This document shows, piece by piece, positions 26,830 to 39,789 of a stretch of 64,000 nt of DNA. Made by a program: the position numbers and the translations under genes. Where the stretch lies: the NCBI GenBank assembly GCA_002189035.1, contig NEEC01000013.1:310001-374000 (forward strand), in the 5' to 3' direction. The notes under the pieces are model-generated. The model worked only from the letters and a program-made list of their open reading frames with translations. It had not been told where the DNA came from and made no database searches. Origin of the DNA: Utricularia gibba. Lineage: Eukaryota > Streptophyta > Magnoliopsida > Lamiales > Lentibulariaceae. Numbering within the stretch: the stretch's first letter is position 1; each line of letters starts with the position of its first letter.

Positions 26830-28340
26830 AGGATGAGGCTAATGCCCAAATACGGTTGATAGTTGCTCTTCATGTGTGCTTTTATTGAATCAGTGGGCAG
26901 GATTTGGATTTTGTTGAAGATATATATGCAATTGAAATATTCTATAATAAGAAGCGCTCACTCCAATTATTGGATTTTAAATGTATGAACAGTATTCAAA
27001 GACAATGGGACTCGACTCTTCAGCAAATTCCACTGACATTCTATATTAAAATTAATTTCCATGGAAAAAAACTAATGTCAAGATTGAAATAAATTAATTT
27101 AGAATTGATTTTAGTAAAACTAATAATTTTGATAATATGAGAATTGATATATATTTATAATGTTTTTAAAAATAATTATTATAGAATTAATTAATTTTTT
27201 AAGGAAAAAAAATAAGAATTGATTTGTATTATTAAATGATATATTTAATCATATTTATTAATAATAATATTTTATAAAAATTTATTTAAATAAAAAAAAT
27301 TATATAGTATTAATATTTCTTGAACTCCAAATCAATAATTTAAAATCAATATTTAAAAAATAGGAATTGATTTTTATAATATTTATTTATCAATATTTAT
27401 TAAATGGGTATAATAGTAAATTTATTTCTCAAAATCAATTCTTAAAAAATAATTGTATATGATAAGTTACATACATATTTTTTAGAAAATTAAAATGATT
27501 TTCAAAAATCAATTATAATAAAAGAGAATCAAGAGCATATTTTTTGGGAGGTGAAATTAATTTTATGAGACTCGAATTTATTTTTGTAAAATAGAATTAG
27601 TTTCCAAAAATAGCTTAACACTTTTTTTTTACATGCCCACTCTTATTTATTTTGTAATTCAAGGACATGGAAAGGCTAGTTGTTTACAATGTTTTTTTTT
27701 CTTTATAGTGGAGAAGATTTTCATCAGAACCAAAATAATTTAGGAATTTTCACTTTCAGAAAGTTCAGAAGCGTATTAAATGCCAGGTGACGGAATGAAA
27801 ATTTCTCTGGAGTTTTTTAATATTTTCGCGTATTTATTTGATTTTCGTTTTCATATTCTTACATCTTTCATTCACAGACGGATAGCCATCATAAAATCTA
27901 TTCATATACTAATTTTAATCAGGATCATTAATACCGTACAACCGAAAGATTGATAAAAAAAAATAATAAATACTCTATTCGAAAAACTTGAATAAATCGT
28001 TGACTTTGTGAAACGGCGGTAAAAAAAAAAAAAGACTAAAAAAATGATATTTTACCTTGTGGAGAATCAACATCCAAATTAATAAATGAAATTTGACTAT
28101 AAATTCTCGATTTTACCATATAATTTTAAACATATATAGGCTGATATTATTGTTTCAAATAAAATTATTGAATAAAATAAAAGTAACAAAATTGCTATGA
28201 TTATTTTGGTTTAAATAGAATAAAACCTACATTATGAATAGATGGCTCGTTTTCTAAATGATCCCACAAATGATTCAGCTGTCATTTTGTGATGGACTTG
28301 CAAATAATTTTACAATTTCTGGTAATCTGCACTTGTACTA
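26830..28340. other. AT-rich intergenic DNA
   Basis: No gene found. 27060-27600 is very AT-rich and rich in GAATTGATTT-type words in both orientations, which could be a decayed palindromic MITE, but I could not fix ends or a target duplication. Confidence 0.5.
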
Positions 28341-29053
28341 GTCGAGCTCCTGTAAGTGGTGGTTTCCAGAAGCAGTACCTGTTTCCGGGAGAAAATGAAA
28401 CTCATCACGGCATTCATTTCAGGGGTTGAAGTCGGGGAACTCCTCTGTCCGTCCGAGAAAAGTTTTATCTTTCCGATGCTTATGGCTTGTTGCTGTCTGC
28501 TGAAGTCAGAGAATGAGAAAACTTTTCATATGGCCCCCTCTCGTACTGTTTGGAGGATTCCTTTCGAAGCAAGTTGCTGTGTTTGATTTGGGTAAAGTAG
28601 GTTGAAGTTCTACTTAGATTTAGTGAATTTTTGTTCAAGAATGTCCCCGCTTCCTGACTGTGATGTGTCTGTGGTTATAATTACACAAAGAATTCCAGAA
28701 GCAACAAGTTGTAGACAAAAAAATATCTATCCATATGGTTGTGGTCCACTCCAGATTCTCGCGGCCTATGACCCTTATCACCTCCTGGTGCCATCCTTGT
28801 TTCAGAAAAAAAACTGTATTTGCTTCTTCTCATTCGGCCTAAGTATTAAACTTTGACAAGAGTTGGATCTCAAGGACAGAGAGTTGCGTAGGCCTGTTCC
28901 TGTTTTATGAGTTGAAGGATGCACCAAAATGAGTGTTCAAGGATAGCAGGAAGAAAGAACGAATCTGGGATTATTTTCCATTTCTTAATGGTTTCCCATC
29001 CAGGTGAGTGAAGTGAAGTTCAATAATAATCTCTTAGTAAGCTTAGTTTTCTA
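28341..29053 (+). other. probable 5' leader of the PIF-like gene
   Basis: Several short open frames (for example 28356-28586 and 28602-28856) with no family similarity, and a candidate donor at 29004 (CCAG/GTGAGT) facing the acceptor at 29073. The frame that would join to the bHLH protein through that donor (WDYFPFLNGFPS) has a TGA upstream at about 28930 and no ATG after it, so it cannot start there. Confidence 0.5.
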
Positions 29054-31289
29054 ATGTTGCAAATGTCCTTCAGGCTTGGTGATGATTTGTCGGAGTTAGT
29101 TTGGGAAAATGGTCAGGTTAGTGTGCAAGGACAATCTTCAAGGCCTTCTTTTGCCAACAATTTACCGTGTTGGGCTCAGAATGAAGCCGTTGGAGATCAA
29201 AAGGCTGGTATGGTGTATGGTATTTTGCCGGCAGTGCCATCAAGTGAATCAGATTTGGGTTTAAACAGTGAATTGACTCCCTGGTTGGACAATTTCTTTG
29301 ATGATGCAATGGAACATGAGTATGGCCCTCATCGTTTGCTTGAGGTATCTGCTGTCATGGAACATGGATTATCCGGACAGAACGGTTCTGAATTGGGTCT
29401 GAGTAATTTGAAAGCTGGTGAAAAGTGTCCTCCATTTTCGTATAAACCATACCTTCTATGGTCATCTCAAAACCCGCAGAAGTGCAGTGTTTCTGGATCC
29501 GGAGTTTCAGATGATGTTAGCAACCAGACGGAGTTTGTGTTTAGGAATCGAGATCCAGGGAGGGATGCATTTACTGACGGTTGGCGTAGAAAAAGCAATT
29601 CAAGAATGGTAAATTCGCCACACTGTTGTATACAAAAGGCAGCCAATCTCCAAGACCCTGTTGGAATCCCAGCTTCTGGGGGATCTAACAGCAAGAACAG
29701 TGACACTGATGTCCATGTTACATCTGCGCCAGAAGACCCGTCCAATTCTATGCCGGAGCTGACCAGGCAAGTACATAATCAGGATTTATCTAAAGGAACT
29801 GGCATTGGGACTGAGAAGCTTCAACTTCAAAGCCCTGAAATATTAGAGAAATATATATCTGGTAGCGAGGTACCAGTCGAGCTGAATGTAGCTTGCTCAT
29901 CCGTGGGCTCAGGACATAGTGCTGAAGTTGTTTCGTTGGATCGAAAAATTCAGCTTAAAAGAAAATCGTGTGACCCTGATGATCCTGGCCGCCATAACCA
30001 TGTAAGTAATGGAGATGATGGCCTTTGTCGATTTTTGTCAAATCCACTTAACTGTGTTTGTTTCATTGATAGGATGATGATGTAGTGTATGTGGCGGAGG
30101 AAAAACATGCTCTTCCCCGACGAGTTAGCGCATCAAAAAGAAGTGAAGTTGTGGAAGTTGAAACGGAGCATGTAGATGGGAAGAAACCTGCTCCTGCTAG
30201 ATCTACTGCCAGATCGAAAAGAAGCCGAGTACCCGAAGTGCATAATCTTTCAGAAAGGGTAAACAAGTTATCAATTCAAAGGTCGATTACATCAGCGTAT
30301 TGCATATTTGATTTTTTTTTTTTTGTCATTTAAAACGTCTAAACAGAGAAGAAGGGACAGGATCAATGAAAAAATGAAAGCACTTCAGGAATTAATACCC
30401 AGCTGCAACAAGGTAATGCTAGAATTTTCTCCTTCCCCATTGTCCATTTGCTGAGGGTTTGTTTGTTACTCGCAGCTGGATAAAGCTTCAATGCTTGGTG
30501 AGGCAATTGAGTATATGAAAATGCTGCAATTCCAAGTACAGGTACCTGAAGCTCAACTTCTTCTCTGTGTAATTCTTGTGATCTGCGATGAAAAAGCAGC
30601 CTGTTTTCCTGTTGAAAGAGTGCTATACACTTCGTAGAGATGTCAAGATTTGAATTGTAGGTGGTTTGAAGCTTTTTTTCTTCTAATTATCCATTGCTGT
30701 GTGCCATTCAGTTTATGTCAATGGGAGGTAGATTATGCGTGCAACCAGTGATGTTCCCTCAACCCATGTATCCTCTTCTTACTCCTTTTCTGCCAATGGG
30801 AGCCGGAAAGAGTCCCTGTATGGTGGGCAGCAGATTCTCTGTTTTCCCTGCAAGTGTTCCTCAAGTACCGCACTTCACTTGTCCAGTAACCGGACCCGGA
30901 CCCAGACCCGGACCCGGAGCATCCAGTATGTTCAGAGCCCCTGGTTCTGGTCTCCCGGTCTGCGGACACCCTTTAAAAGGACCTCCACGGCCATCGGAGC
31001 AAAGACCGAAACCGTGTCCCATAAATTCACGCCAGACATCCATTCCTTCTACAAGTTGTGACAGTAAACAGCCACCTCCACCCCCGGTCCCTGATCCCGT
31101 GAACCCAAATTCGAAAATCGGCGTGATCAGCCATCATCCTCGTCAGGTTTCTTTCTCTCCCTTTTCTTCATGAGATCCACGGCTTCTTTAAACTGACTGC
31201 CCTCTTAGTTTTCCCGTGAATCTCAGGTTAAAGTGATGAAGCAGTCCACTCGTGGTGTCAAAGCTTTACCTTCCCATATCACCAGCTAA
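29054..31289 (+). CDS. phytochrome-interacting factor (PIF3-like bHLH transcription factor)
   Basis: Light-regulated nuclear transcription factor. Exons: 29054 (or 29074)-30001, 30073-30258, 30347-30412, 30476-30541, 30712-31146, 31227-31289; about 587 aa if read from 29054. Near the N-terminus is ELVWENGQ, the active-phytochrome-B-binding (APB) motif. [15 protein letters not shown] before LKRK resembles PIF3. The bHLH is at about residues 366-420: basic region with the H-x3-E-x3-R pattern (HNLSERRRRDR), helix 1 [10 protein letters not shown], helix 2 [23 protein letters not shown] Pro/Gly-rich tail has GPGPRPGPG. The family is sure. The start is not: 29054 lies in a putative 70-bp leader intron (29004-29073), and spliced frames give no PIF-like first exon. 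Confidence 0.85.
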
Positions 31290-33750
31290 CCCACCCAGAG
31301 TCGACAGAAGCCCCGGGCTCTATCCTCCTGCCACGCCATCCAAGTGACTGCACAAGCAGCTTTCCTTGTGAGGCTGATTCGTGAACTGAATGAATCTGCT
31401 TCCATGATTTAACTTACCACATCCTTCCTTTTATAACTCGAGATGAAATATACAGAATTTAAGTTTGGGCATGTATTCTATTCTTCTTGTGTGGTGTCTG
31501 GTGGAGCACAGGATAATTGTTTGTGTTTTCCACCCCTCATGATGCATGTAATTCAAGGTAAATCCTGACAGCAGTAACTTTTGGTTGTTAGATTTTACAA
31601 TTTTCATCTTCACTTTATAATTCAAGTCCTCAAACAAACGCCAACGAACCGGGCGAAGAAGAGTACGCCATGAGTTGAATCCCCGGGTACTCAAAACGTT
31701 TTTAAATTTGGCAACCAAATGCCTAAGATTTTTTCTAATTTGGGAATCTCAACATGCAGAAGCATTAATAAAAAAAGATTTTGAGAAAATACGTACGAAA
31801 AACGGTGCTCGTTTTTTGAAGAATTGAAGAATTCTTCGTGTGTGAGTCTTCAATTTGCGTTAATTGGTAAGAAAGATGTAGTTTTGTGTACAAAACTGAA
31901 TAATAGTATATATAAAGTAGGCTAAACAGGTATAATAAATTGAACTATTCTTTTATTCAGTTTTCAAAAGAAGAGATTACGAATATAATCTGTACGAATT
32001 ATTTCGCAACTTCTATTTAATTCATAAATATAAGTTATTAAATAAATAGAATCAAAATAAATAGTTGTGATTTGTGTAGTTTATTATTTATTTACAATGA
32101 AATAAATGTATTTCTATCTCACTCAAATTTGGTGTATTGAAGGCAAAGATATTTGTTGAAATAAGTTGGTATCTTATTTTGATAAGTAAAGTAAACATAA
32201 ATTATAAAATAAATTGAGTTTTAAATAGAATTGTAGACAAATTTAAAATAAATAAAAGTTAAATATAAATTTGAGTAGAAGTTACAAATAATTAAAAATG
32301 TGATAGTTGTGTAAAAAGTAATTTTAACTATTATTTTAAATAATAAATTAAAAAATAACTCATGCACACTATATCATACAATTTTTATTTAAAAAATGCT
32401 CTTTACTTAGAAAGACTTGTGATTTTTACCGTGGTAATCTTGTACATATAACCATTGTATTAAATATGATACTAGACCTTGTGTATCTATAGATTTTACT
32501 CTAGATTTCCTGTTTTATCAATACAGTTTATAGTCAATCATTCTAGTTTAATTATTTTCTGCATTCCTTTTGTAGATTTACTCATCTATTTTAATTTCCA
32601 TAATAGATGAGATTAATAAAAAAAATTACTAAAATAAATGTAGTTTTTTTTTGTTTGATAAATATATGATGTTATTAAAATATTAAGTTATGATTATTTA
32701 ATTATTTATTTTCTATTAATTTAAATGACAATAAATAATGTTATGAAATAATAATAATTAAACAATAATTTAATATTTAATTAATTTAATAAAATTATTA
32801 AGTTTTTTTTAACATTTAAAATATATAAAATAATATATTTAACTTGGATATTTTTAAAATGATTTTATAATATAAAACACGTGGTTAATATTGAAAGATA
32901 ATAAAGTTATGATTGATAATGAGATATATAAATAAATAATTGAAATTGAATCTTGTAGTAAAAATATCTTCAAATTTTCTCTATAAATAACTTCAAAATT
33001 TCATAAAAACTCAACAAAACATTTCAATTTTTCTAGCTTCTTCTAATTCAATGCAACAATGAAAAAAATAGTGCTTAAGATCCTTTTATAGAAAACATAT
33101 CATTCATGATAAATTAGATTATGTATTGTATGATCGAGATCCAATAAAAATAATAAAATTAAAAAGTACTATAATATATGAAAAAATAGTTGAGTAACTT
33201 GCAAATGAATTAAAATTAAATTTAAATTTTCTTGAATTTAATTTAACCACTAGTTTTACGATTTTAATACCGGAAGTGTATAAATATTTCAAATATAAAT
33301 ATGCTGTGATTTGTTTTGAACCCAAATAATTATAAGTATGATATAGGATTGTTTGTGAGTATAAAAGTTAAGTGGGGTAAGATTTTAACCAATTATCATG
33401 ATATATTTTCAATTATTTTAATATCATATTTTATAATTTTTCGAACATTATATTTCTATTACCCTTTTTTATTCTATGTACAATTTCATATTTTATATAT
33501 TTTACTACATTGATTCAATAATAGTAATATATATTCTTTTGTTATCATAAGAATTTATATTTCATTTCATTTGATTAATTTAAATTCTTGTTTTTAGTTT
33601 TATATATAATTTTATATCAATCTTTTTCTTTTATTAACACATTTTCTTTTTATTACTATAACTATTTTATAGTTATTAGAACTTTTAATTTTTCTTCTTT
33701 AATTAGAAATACTTAGAACCTTATTATAGATTTTTACACTTGAAAACAAA
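31290..33750. other. AT-rich intergenic DNA
   Basis: 3' flank of the PIF-like gene followed by about 2 kb of highly AT-rich sequence with no supported gene or recognisable element. Open frames at 31431-31718 (-), 33119-33325 (-) and 33316-33513 (+) lack any family motif. Confidence 0.5.
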
Positions 33751-34139
33751 CTAATCCTTTAATTATGCCTATGATTTTTATGATAGAATTCAAATAGACA
33801 CTTATGATGGTGACAACAAAATTTTGAGAAAATATATGCAATTTTAAAGATAAATAGAAGCTTTTTGATATAGTGACTCTTTATCATATAAAAATTGAAC
33901 ATAGAGAAATAAGAATGAAAAGTAATTTATAGAAACAATATTGTATTGGGTGTCGACAAAATAAGGAAGAAAACTCTAATTGCTTATTCTATCTATGGGT
34001 CAGCTTTCAAAAACAAACAAGAACTTGAAATATTTCTAAGCTAATGTGACCTCATACATGTGAGATAAGTTCTAGGTTTTTCAAATCAAATGTTAATCTG
34101 ACTATTAAGTACATTGTTCCAAGATTAAAAAAACTTGCT

Positions 34140-35450
34140 CCAAAAAAACTTACTAATGGATTTGTATGCTTATATATTAAACAACTATGGGGATGTAATA
34201 TATTGAGATCAAATCCATGGAAATATATAGTTTGTGCTCATGAATTAGAATTTGGAACTTGGGAATTGTTAATTAGAGAGCTAGTAAACTTTTTTCAAAA
34301 GCTTAAGTCTAGTAATCTCTACACCATTGTAGAATGGGAACACAACGAAGACGCATGTGAGCGAAATTTATTTAAGTATGTCTTCTGGGTATTTGGATTC
34401 TCTATTCAAGGTTTTTGATATTATAGTTCAGTTTTCTGTATTGATGGCACTCATCTCTATGGTAGTTACAATTATAAGCTGCTAGTGTGTGTGGATATCG
34501 ATGAAACTAATTGTACTTTTATGATCAGATATGCTTTTGTCTATGGAGAATTAGTAGAAGATTGTGAATTCTTCATGCGACAACTTGATCAACATGTTGT
34601 CTATGCAAGAAATGGTGTTTGTATAATAATTGATTATGGTCCTAGTTTAATCATCGCATATAAAAGATATAAATGGTTTAGTTATCTTTATGAAATACAT
34701 CGTTGGTGTAATTTTTATATTCGAAAGAATTGTATGTCATTTATTAATAAAAAGTCGAAGGAAGTTGGGTATTGGATCGAAACTACATCATATGTTAGAA
34801 ATGAAAAAGATTTCAATGCAGTGATATTGCAGATATAAAAAAGAACTCTTGATATAGTTGATTACTTACTAAAAATTCTAAAAAAAGAATGGACATTACT
34901 TTACGATGGAAGATATAAATATATAAACTTAATGAATTTATTATATTTAATTAAATTATTTAATTTATTTTATTTAAAACATATACTCGATCATGATCAT
35001 AAACCTGTTTTTATGAACAATGATTTACGAGTCGCTTGAAGACAACTTCCAACTACCCTTACGAAAGTAAGCGATTAATTAATTTATCTTCAATTGAAAA
35101 TATAATTGGTATATTACATGATACTTTAAGGTAATATTTAATAAATCATGTGAGTATTTTGAGCGATATAGGATAGTAACGCATGAATGACATGCAAATA
35201 GAATATTTTTGGATAATAAGATTTATGAAAAGTATGAGCAAACATCGATACTTATATAAAATCTAAATTGCAAAAAATACGACTCAATAAATCAAACTTG
35301 TACAGTGGAATTTCAAACGCAACATTCAGTAGACATAAAAATAGTCGAAGTTCGAGATGGAAAATGTGAATGCGGGGTTTTGCAGATTGATTGATATCCA
35401 TGTGCTCATGCCAAGATAGTAAATGGTTTATACATCACACTAATTCAATA
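34140..35450 (+). pseudogene. Mutator-like (MULE) transposase relic
   Basis: 34203-34838 read in one frame with a single break near 34418: TIVEWEHNEDACE, KYVFWVFGFSIQGF, FCIDGTHLYGSYNYKLLVCVDIDETN and AFVYGELVEDCEFF. This matches the MuDR/MULE DDE domain, where the D of CIDGTHL is catalytic. At about 35345-35425 a decayed SWIM zinc finger reads EVRDGKCECGVLQID-stop-YPCAHAK. Between them the frame is lost. No terminal inverted repeats were found. Confidence 0.8.
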
Positions 35451-36700
35451 CAATTGTTTAATTTTTATATCTAAAATAAATAATTTGTAGACTTCATTAA
35501 TTTCGTGTGAATCTATTGTATAGGATGAGTGTTTATTATACTATTATGTATTTGCTTAACAACTATGTAGAAGTTGTTAACCCTTTATGTGATGAATGCT
35601 ATTGAGCTCATACACTATTTTAGGTTTTCATAGACCCTTTGTGAAAAAGGAAAAATCAGATCATAACAATACTACTTAACACAAGGGTTCCATTAATTAT
35701 TAAAAGAATGATAAATATGGATCACGATACAAACAAAAATCAAAAGACAAATATCAAGATAATAGACCAAATAACATTCTTCCAATCCCAATGTAAACTT
35801 CATCTTTCAACTATTTTTATAGACATTCATCATTCCACAAGAGCTACTATACACAGAGTATCATGACTCTTGCTATTGCACAATATTCTACATCAATATT
35901 ACAATCAAACCCACTTGACTTAGCAACAACATTAACAATTTTATATAAAAAATTGAAGTTAAAGAGAATCATTTTTTTTCTTTTTATTCGTTAATTTCAA
36001 TAATTGTCATTTGATTTATGTGATATTTGGCTTCTTTGTTTGCTATGATTGGTTGAATATTAAATTTTGCATTTGTCATTATAAGTAATTTGTAAGATCA
36101 CATATCATGTTATAAAATGAATAAACATTAATCATCTATAATTTTATATAATCTATAATTGAAATCAATATGATTTTTGAGTTAAATAAAAATGAAATAA
36201 ATGATGAAATTGTCAGACATAAAAAACACATATGGTTAAATTAATTTTTTGAAACAAATGTGATAAGATTATAAATTATTAAAAACCAAATAAATGATTT
36301 TTTATATTTATTTAAATTTAAATAGATGATTTATATATAGTAACTTGATTATTTTTATATTTTATAAATTAATATATCATTTATGTAATTATTTATAACA
36401 AAATTTGTAGCAATATTAATTTATTTGTATTTAAAAAGTTTTTAAATATATATTGAATATATTAGATTATTTTAAAATATTATGGAAATAATATATAGTT
36501 ATTTAATTAATAATATTTTCTAATAATGAAATATATATTTTTTATAAAATTTCAAAACTCATTTATCTTGTAAATCAAAACTCAAACATTATGTATTTTA
36601 CAAATTATTTTTAAATATCATCTATTTTGAAAAATAAAAACTGAAAATACAACAGTGCATTGCCACTTATCACCTGTTTGAGTCAACAGTGTTTATGTTT
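35451..36700. other. AT-rich intergenic DNA
   Basis: No gene seen. The last 60 bases may belong to the promoter or leader of the purine permease gene, but no clear TATA box was picked out. Confidence 0.5.
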
Positions 36701-36958
36701 GACATTCGGCTTTGGAGTTCCTTTTTCTGAGGCAAATGCACTGCAGTTGATTGATCTTCTTGGGGGCGAGGTGCTTTGGGATTCTCTTCATGTCTCCTAC
36801 AACCCAAGATTCATTATCACAATCATTTGAAAGATGAAAGATGGGAAACCAATGAAAACAAAGCATGTGGTCGGGGGTCAATCAATCACTGCGTCAAAAC
36901 TTCTTCAGTCCGCCCCCTCGCACAATTACGTGGAAGCTCAGGCTCGCGTGAATCCGCC

Positions 36959-38005
36959 ATGGAAAAGCTTTCCTTACTCCTGTGCTCCATCATCCTCGCC
37001 GTCGGCAGCTGTGGCGGCCCTTTAATCATGCGCCTCTACTTCATCCACGGCGGCCGCAGCATCTGGTTAAGCAGTTTCCTTGAAACCGCCGGTTTCCCAC
37101 TCCTCCTCATCCCCTTCCTCCTCGATTACTTCCGCCGCCGCGGCTCTAAATTCATCAGCCTAAAGCCAAAACTCTTTCTCGCCGGCGCAGTCATCGGCCT
37201 CCTCACAGGCCTCGACAACTACTTGTACGCTTACGGCGTCGCCAAACTCCCCATCAGCACTTCCTCCTTAATAATCGCCACTCAATTGGGCTTCGTCGCC
37301 GTTTTCGCCTTCTTCCTCGTGAAACAAAAATTCACCCCATACTCGATCAACGCGGTGGTGCTTCTCACCGTCGGCGCTGCAGTCCTCGCCCTCCACGCCT
37401 CCGGCGACAAGCCAAAGGGAGAATCGGACAAAGACTACGTGATGGGCTTCGTGATGACCTTAGCGGCGGCGGCGTTATACGGACTGATTTTGCCCTTGGT
37501 GGAGATGGCGTATGCCAAATCGGGGCAAGTTATTGGTTACACCGTGGTGATTGAATTCCAGTTGGTGATTAGTTTCTTTGCCACCGCACTGTGCGCCGTC
37601 GGGATGCTCGCGAATGGAGATTTGCAGAGGATTCCGATTGAGAGCAGGGGTTTCGAACTGGGCGTCGCAAAATACTACGCGGTGGTAGTGAGCAGCGCCT
37701 TAGTCTGGCAGTTGTTCTTCATGGGGATAACGGGAGTGATCTTCTGCTCCTCCGCGTTCTACTCCGGCATTATCATAACGTTTCTTCTACCGCCAACAGA
37801 GATATTAGCTGTTGTTCTCCTCCAGGAGAAGTTCCGGGAGGAGAAGGGGGTTTCTCTGGTGTTATCGCTCTGGGGTTTCGTTTCGTACTTCTACGGTGAG
37901 TGGAGGACACTCCGCCGCCACAGGAATAAAATGAGCCTCGAAGTGAGCGGCGGTGAAATAGAGGCGCCGGCGGTGTCGATTCCCGTTGCCACGCCGCCGC
38001 CTTGA
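36959..38005 (+). CDS. purine permease (PUP family transporter)
   Basis: Membrane transporter of the plant purine permease family, which carries purine bases, cytokinins or related compounds across membranes. Single exon, 348 aa, near the family length. The N-terminus MEKLSLLLCSIILAVGS runs into GGPLIMRLYFIHGGRSIWLSS, the signature first helix and loop. Further matches are NYLYAYGVAKLPISTSSLI, TQLGFVAVFAF, EFQLVISFFAT and, near the end, LPPTEILAVVLLQEKF; about ten hydrophobic segments in all. An in-frame ATG at 36776 would add 61 residues without hydrophobic or family character, so I chose 36959. Coding GC is much higher than in the surrounding DNA. Substrate cannot be told from sequence. Confidence 0.93.
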   Translation: MEKLSLLLCSIILAVGSCGGPLIMRLYFIHGGRSIWLSSFLETAGFPLLLIPFLLDYFRRRGSKFISLKPKLFLAGAVIGLLTGLDNYLYAYGVAKLPISTSSLIIATQLGFVAVFAFFLVKQKFTPYSINAVVLLTVGAAVLALHASGDKPKGESDKDYVMGFVMTLAAAALYGLILPLVEMAYAKSGQVIGYTVVIEFQLVISFFATALCAVGMLANGDLQRIPIESRGFELGVAKYYAVVVSSALVWQLFFMGITGVIFCSSAFYSGIIITFLLPPTEILAVVLLQEKFREEKGVSLVLSLWGFVSYFYGEWRTLRRHRNKMSLEVSGGEIEAPAVSIPVATPPP

Positions 38006-39400
38006 TTTGAGAACACCTGTGCCGTGTGGGGAGGGTGATGGCGCCGTACAATGCCAATGAAACCGAGATCGAGTCCAGTGGCCCGCCCGCCGATGTCTGT
38101 ATTGCGTTGCGTTTGTAGCTATCAATAATTGTCGGGCGGGTGTCAATCATCTCCTTTCTAAACAACCAATGTCCCCATGGCACATGACTGGGTTCCTTTT
38201 GTCAGATATGAACTATTTATTTTAAATACGCATAAATTCGATTATTTCAATAGAAAATCAAATTTTCAGAATGAATTCTATTGAACCCAGACAAAAGTGG
38301 GACTACAATCCGTTATGCCTCTTATGGATCGGGCTGGTAAACCCGTTTTCGTATGTGGTGGTAATGGACAACAAGAATGAATGGATGGAAGCGAGCTTGG
38401 ACACGGCATAGCGGGGTCGCACAAATGGAGAAAATACGCAAAAAAATGGGTCAAAAATATCTCATGGATATTGAAAATGAAAGGGGTGACCGAGGCCGAG
38501 CAAGAATCACGAAGAAGATACCTCCCTCCTATGCCAATAACTGAAGTGAAAGGTACGGCCAGGAGCTGTTTTCCAAATTTTCATACTGAAAGATAGGAGC
38601 TCAACGAACACAAATCCTTACAAACTTCAAGATTAAATAGAATGAAAAATCACTAGGACATGGCGTCACATAATCTAATTCAATCAAAAATGGTTTTTGG
38701 ATGGGCTAATTTCAAACTTTGTTCAAAATTTCTTTATTTTTTATTGATTTTGTTTTTAGTAGGAACATAAATAGTAATACGTAAATGAAGATACAAGATT
38801 TTTTTTAAAAAAAATAAGAATTGAAGAATAAGGAGAAAATTATGGAGCTATTGAAATCCACCACTGTATTGCTTTGTACTTGAGTTGGAGTTACACTCCA
38901 AACATACAATTTTGATCTAAATATGATCAAACAAGGTCTATTGAATGGTCATGTGCTGATTTGAGGTGAGTGAGAGGCCAGCTTGGTTAGTGAGTTAAGG
39001 GCAAGTGAAAAATTTCACTTGGTATCAAGGGTCATAGCGTCCATTAAGCCTTAGCACCTGTGAAGGCGTTTAGCAGACTTGAATGCCTATAAAGCCTATG
39101 TGTTAGGGAAGGCCTCTAGCCAACGTGAATACCTAAAAACATTTAGAATGTGTGAGTGTAAGGAGGATAGTAATTTATAAGGTAAAACCCATAATTCTAG
39201 GAAACCTCATGTGCTTGAGAATCTCCTCAAGAAATCTAGAAATCCATTATGGGTATTTTTAGGTTACAAATCTATGTAAACTACACACGCTTGACAACCC
39301 CAAAGTAGGCACACTCGCACAGGTGCTACACACCGCACTCTAGCGATGATCGCATAGTTGGTACACACCATGCTCTAATGATGATGCCGCCTCCAGCTCT
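38006..39400. other. intergenic DNA with probable transposon debris
   Basis: 38006-38200 is probably 3' leader of the permease gene. 38381-38596 is a 71-codon frame without family similarity. 38940-39400 may be the LTR of the minus-strand copia relic that starts next to it. It includes an imperfect 27-bp direct repeat (39063-39089 and 39109-39135). Confidence 0.4.
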
Positions 39401-39409
39401 TTAATCATC

Positions 39410-39784
39410 TCACAAGTTGGTAACAAGTCCCCAGACAATTGTATGACATGGATGCCAATCGTTAGACCCAATATGACAATGATGTTCTCCACTTGTTGTG
39501 ACCCAATTGCAATCTAGCACCATTTCTAGTAATACTTTCAGTCTACTAAGGAAACCACCAACAACTTGTGGTTGTATAATCACCCTCTTAGATTTGAAAG
39601 TAGTTCGGTTATAATATTTCATCACAAGTCTTACTTTCACAAGTTGCAAATGTCTAGAAGAAACAAGAGGCTTTGCCACCATAACTATTAAGTTACTTGC
39701 TGTGCACACTTTCTTAAAATCAAGAGTTAACTCCTTCATGATGTCTATGATCCAATACTGCATATCCATGTACTTGGTTTTAGA
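39410..39784 (-). pseudogene. older copia relic, RNase H tail (left part)
   Basis: Minus-strand frame beginning next to the copia element at 39790: SKTKYMDMQYWIIDIMKE, VCTASNLIVMVAKPL and SSRHLQLV. This corresponds to the end of Ty1/copia RNase H (H-(S/T)-K-H-I/M-D, then the A-D-x-x-T-K-P-L block) with Asp and Thr of the second block replaced. It continues the sequence read at 44672-45240. Confidence 0.8.
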
Positions 39785-39789
39785 GTGAT

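Noticed and set aside
27060-27620. Possible palindromic MITE in AT-rich DNA
   Set aside because: GAATTGATTT-like words occur in both directions, but I could not define ends or a target duplication.
30733-31061. Open frames in other phases and on the minus strand in the last large PIF exon
   Set aside because: They arise from the GC-rich Pro-coding repeat. The frame 30712-31146 fits both neighbouring splice sites and the PIF tail.
36776-36958. Upstream in-frame start for the purine permease
   Set aside because: The added 61 residues are hydrophilic, match no permease N-terminus and include low-quality start context. The family N-terminus fits 36959.
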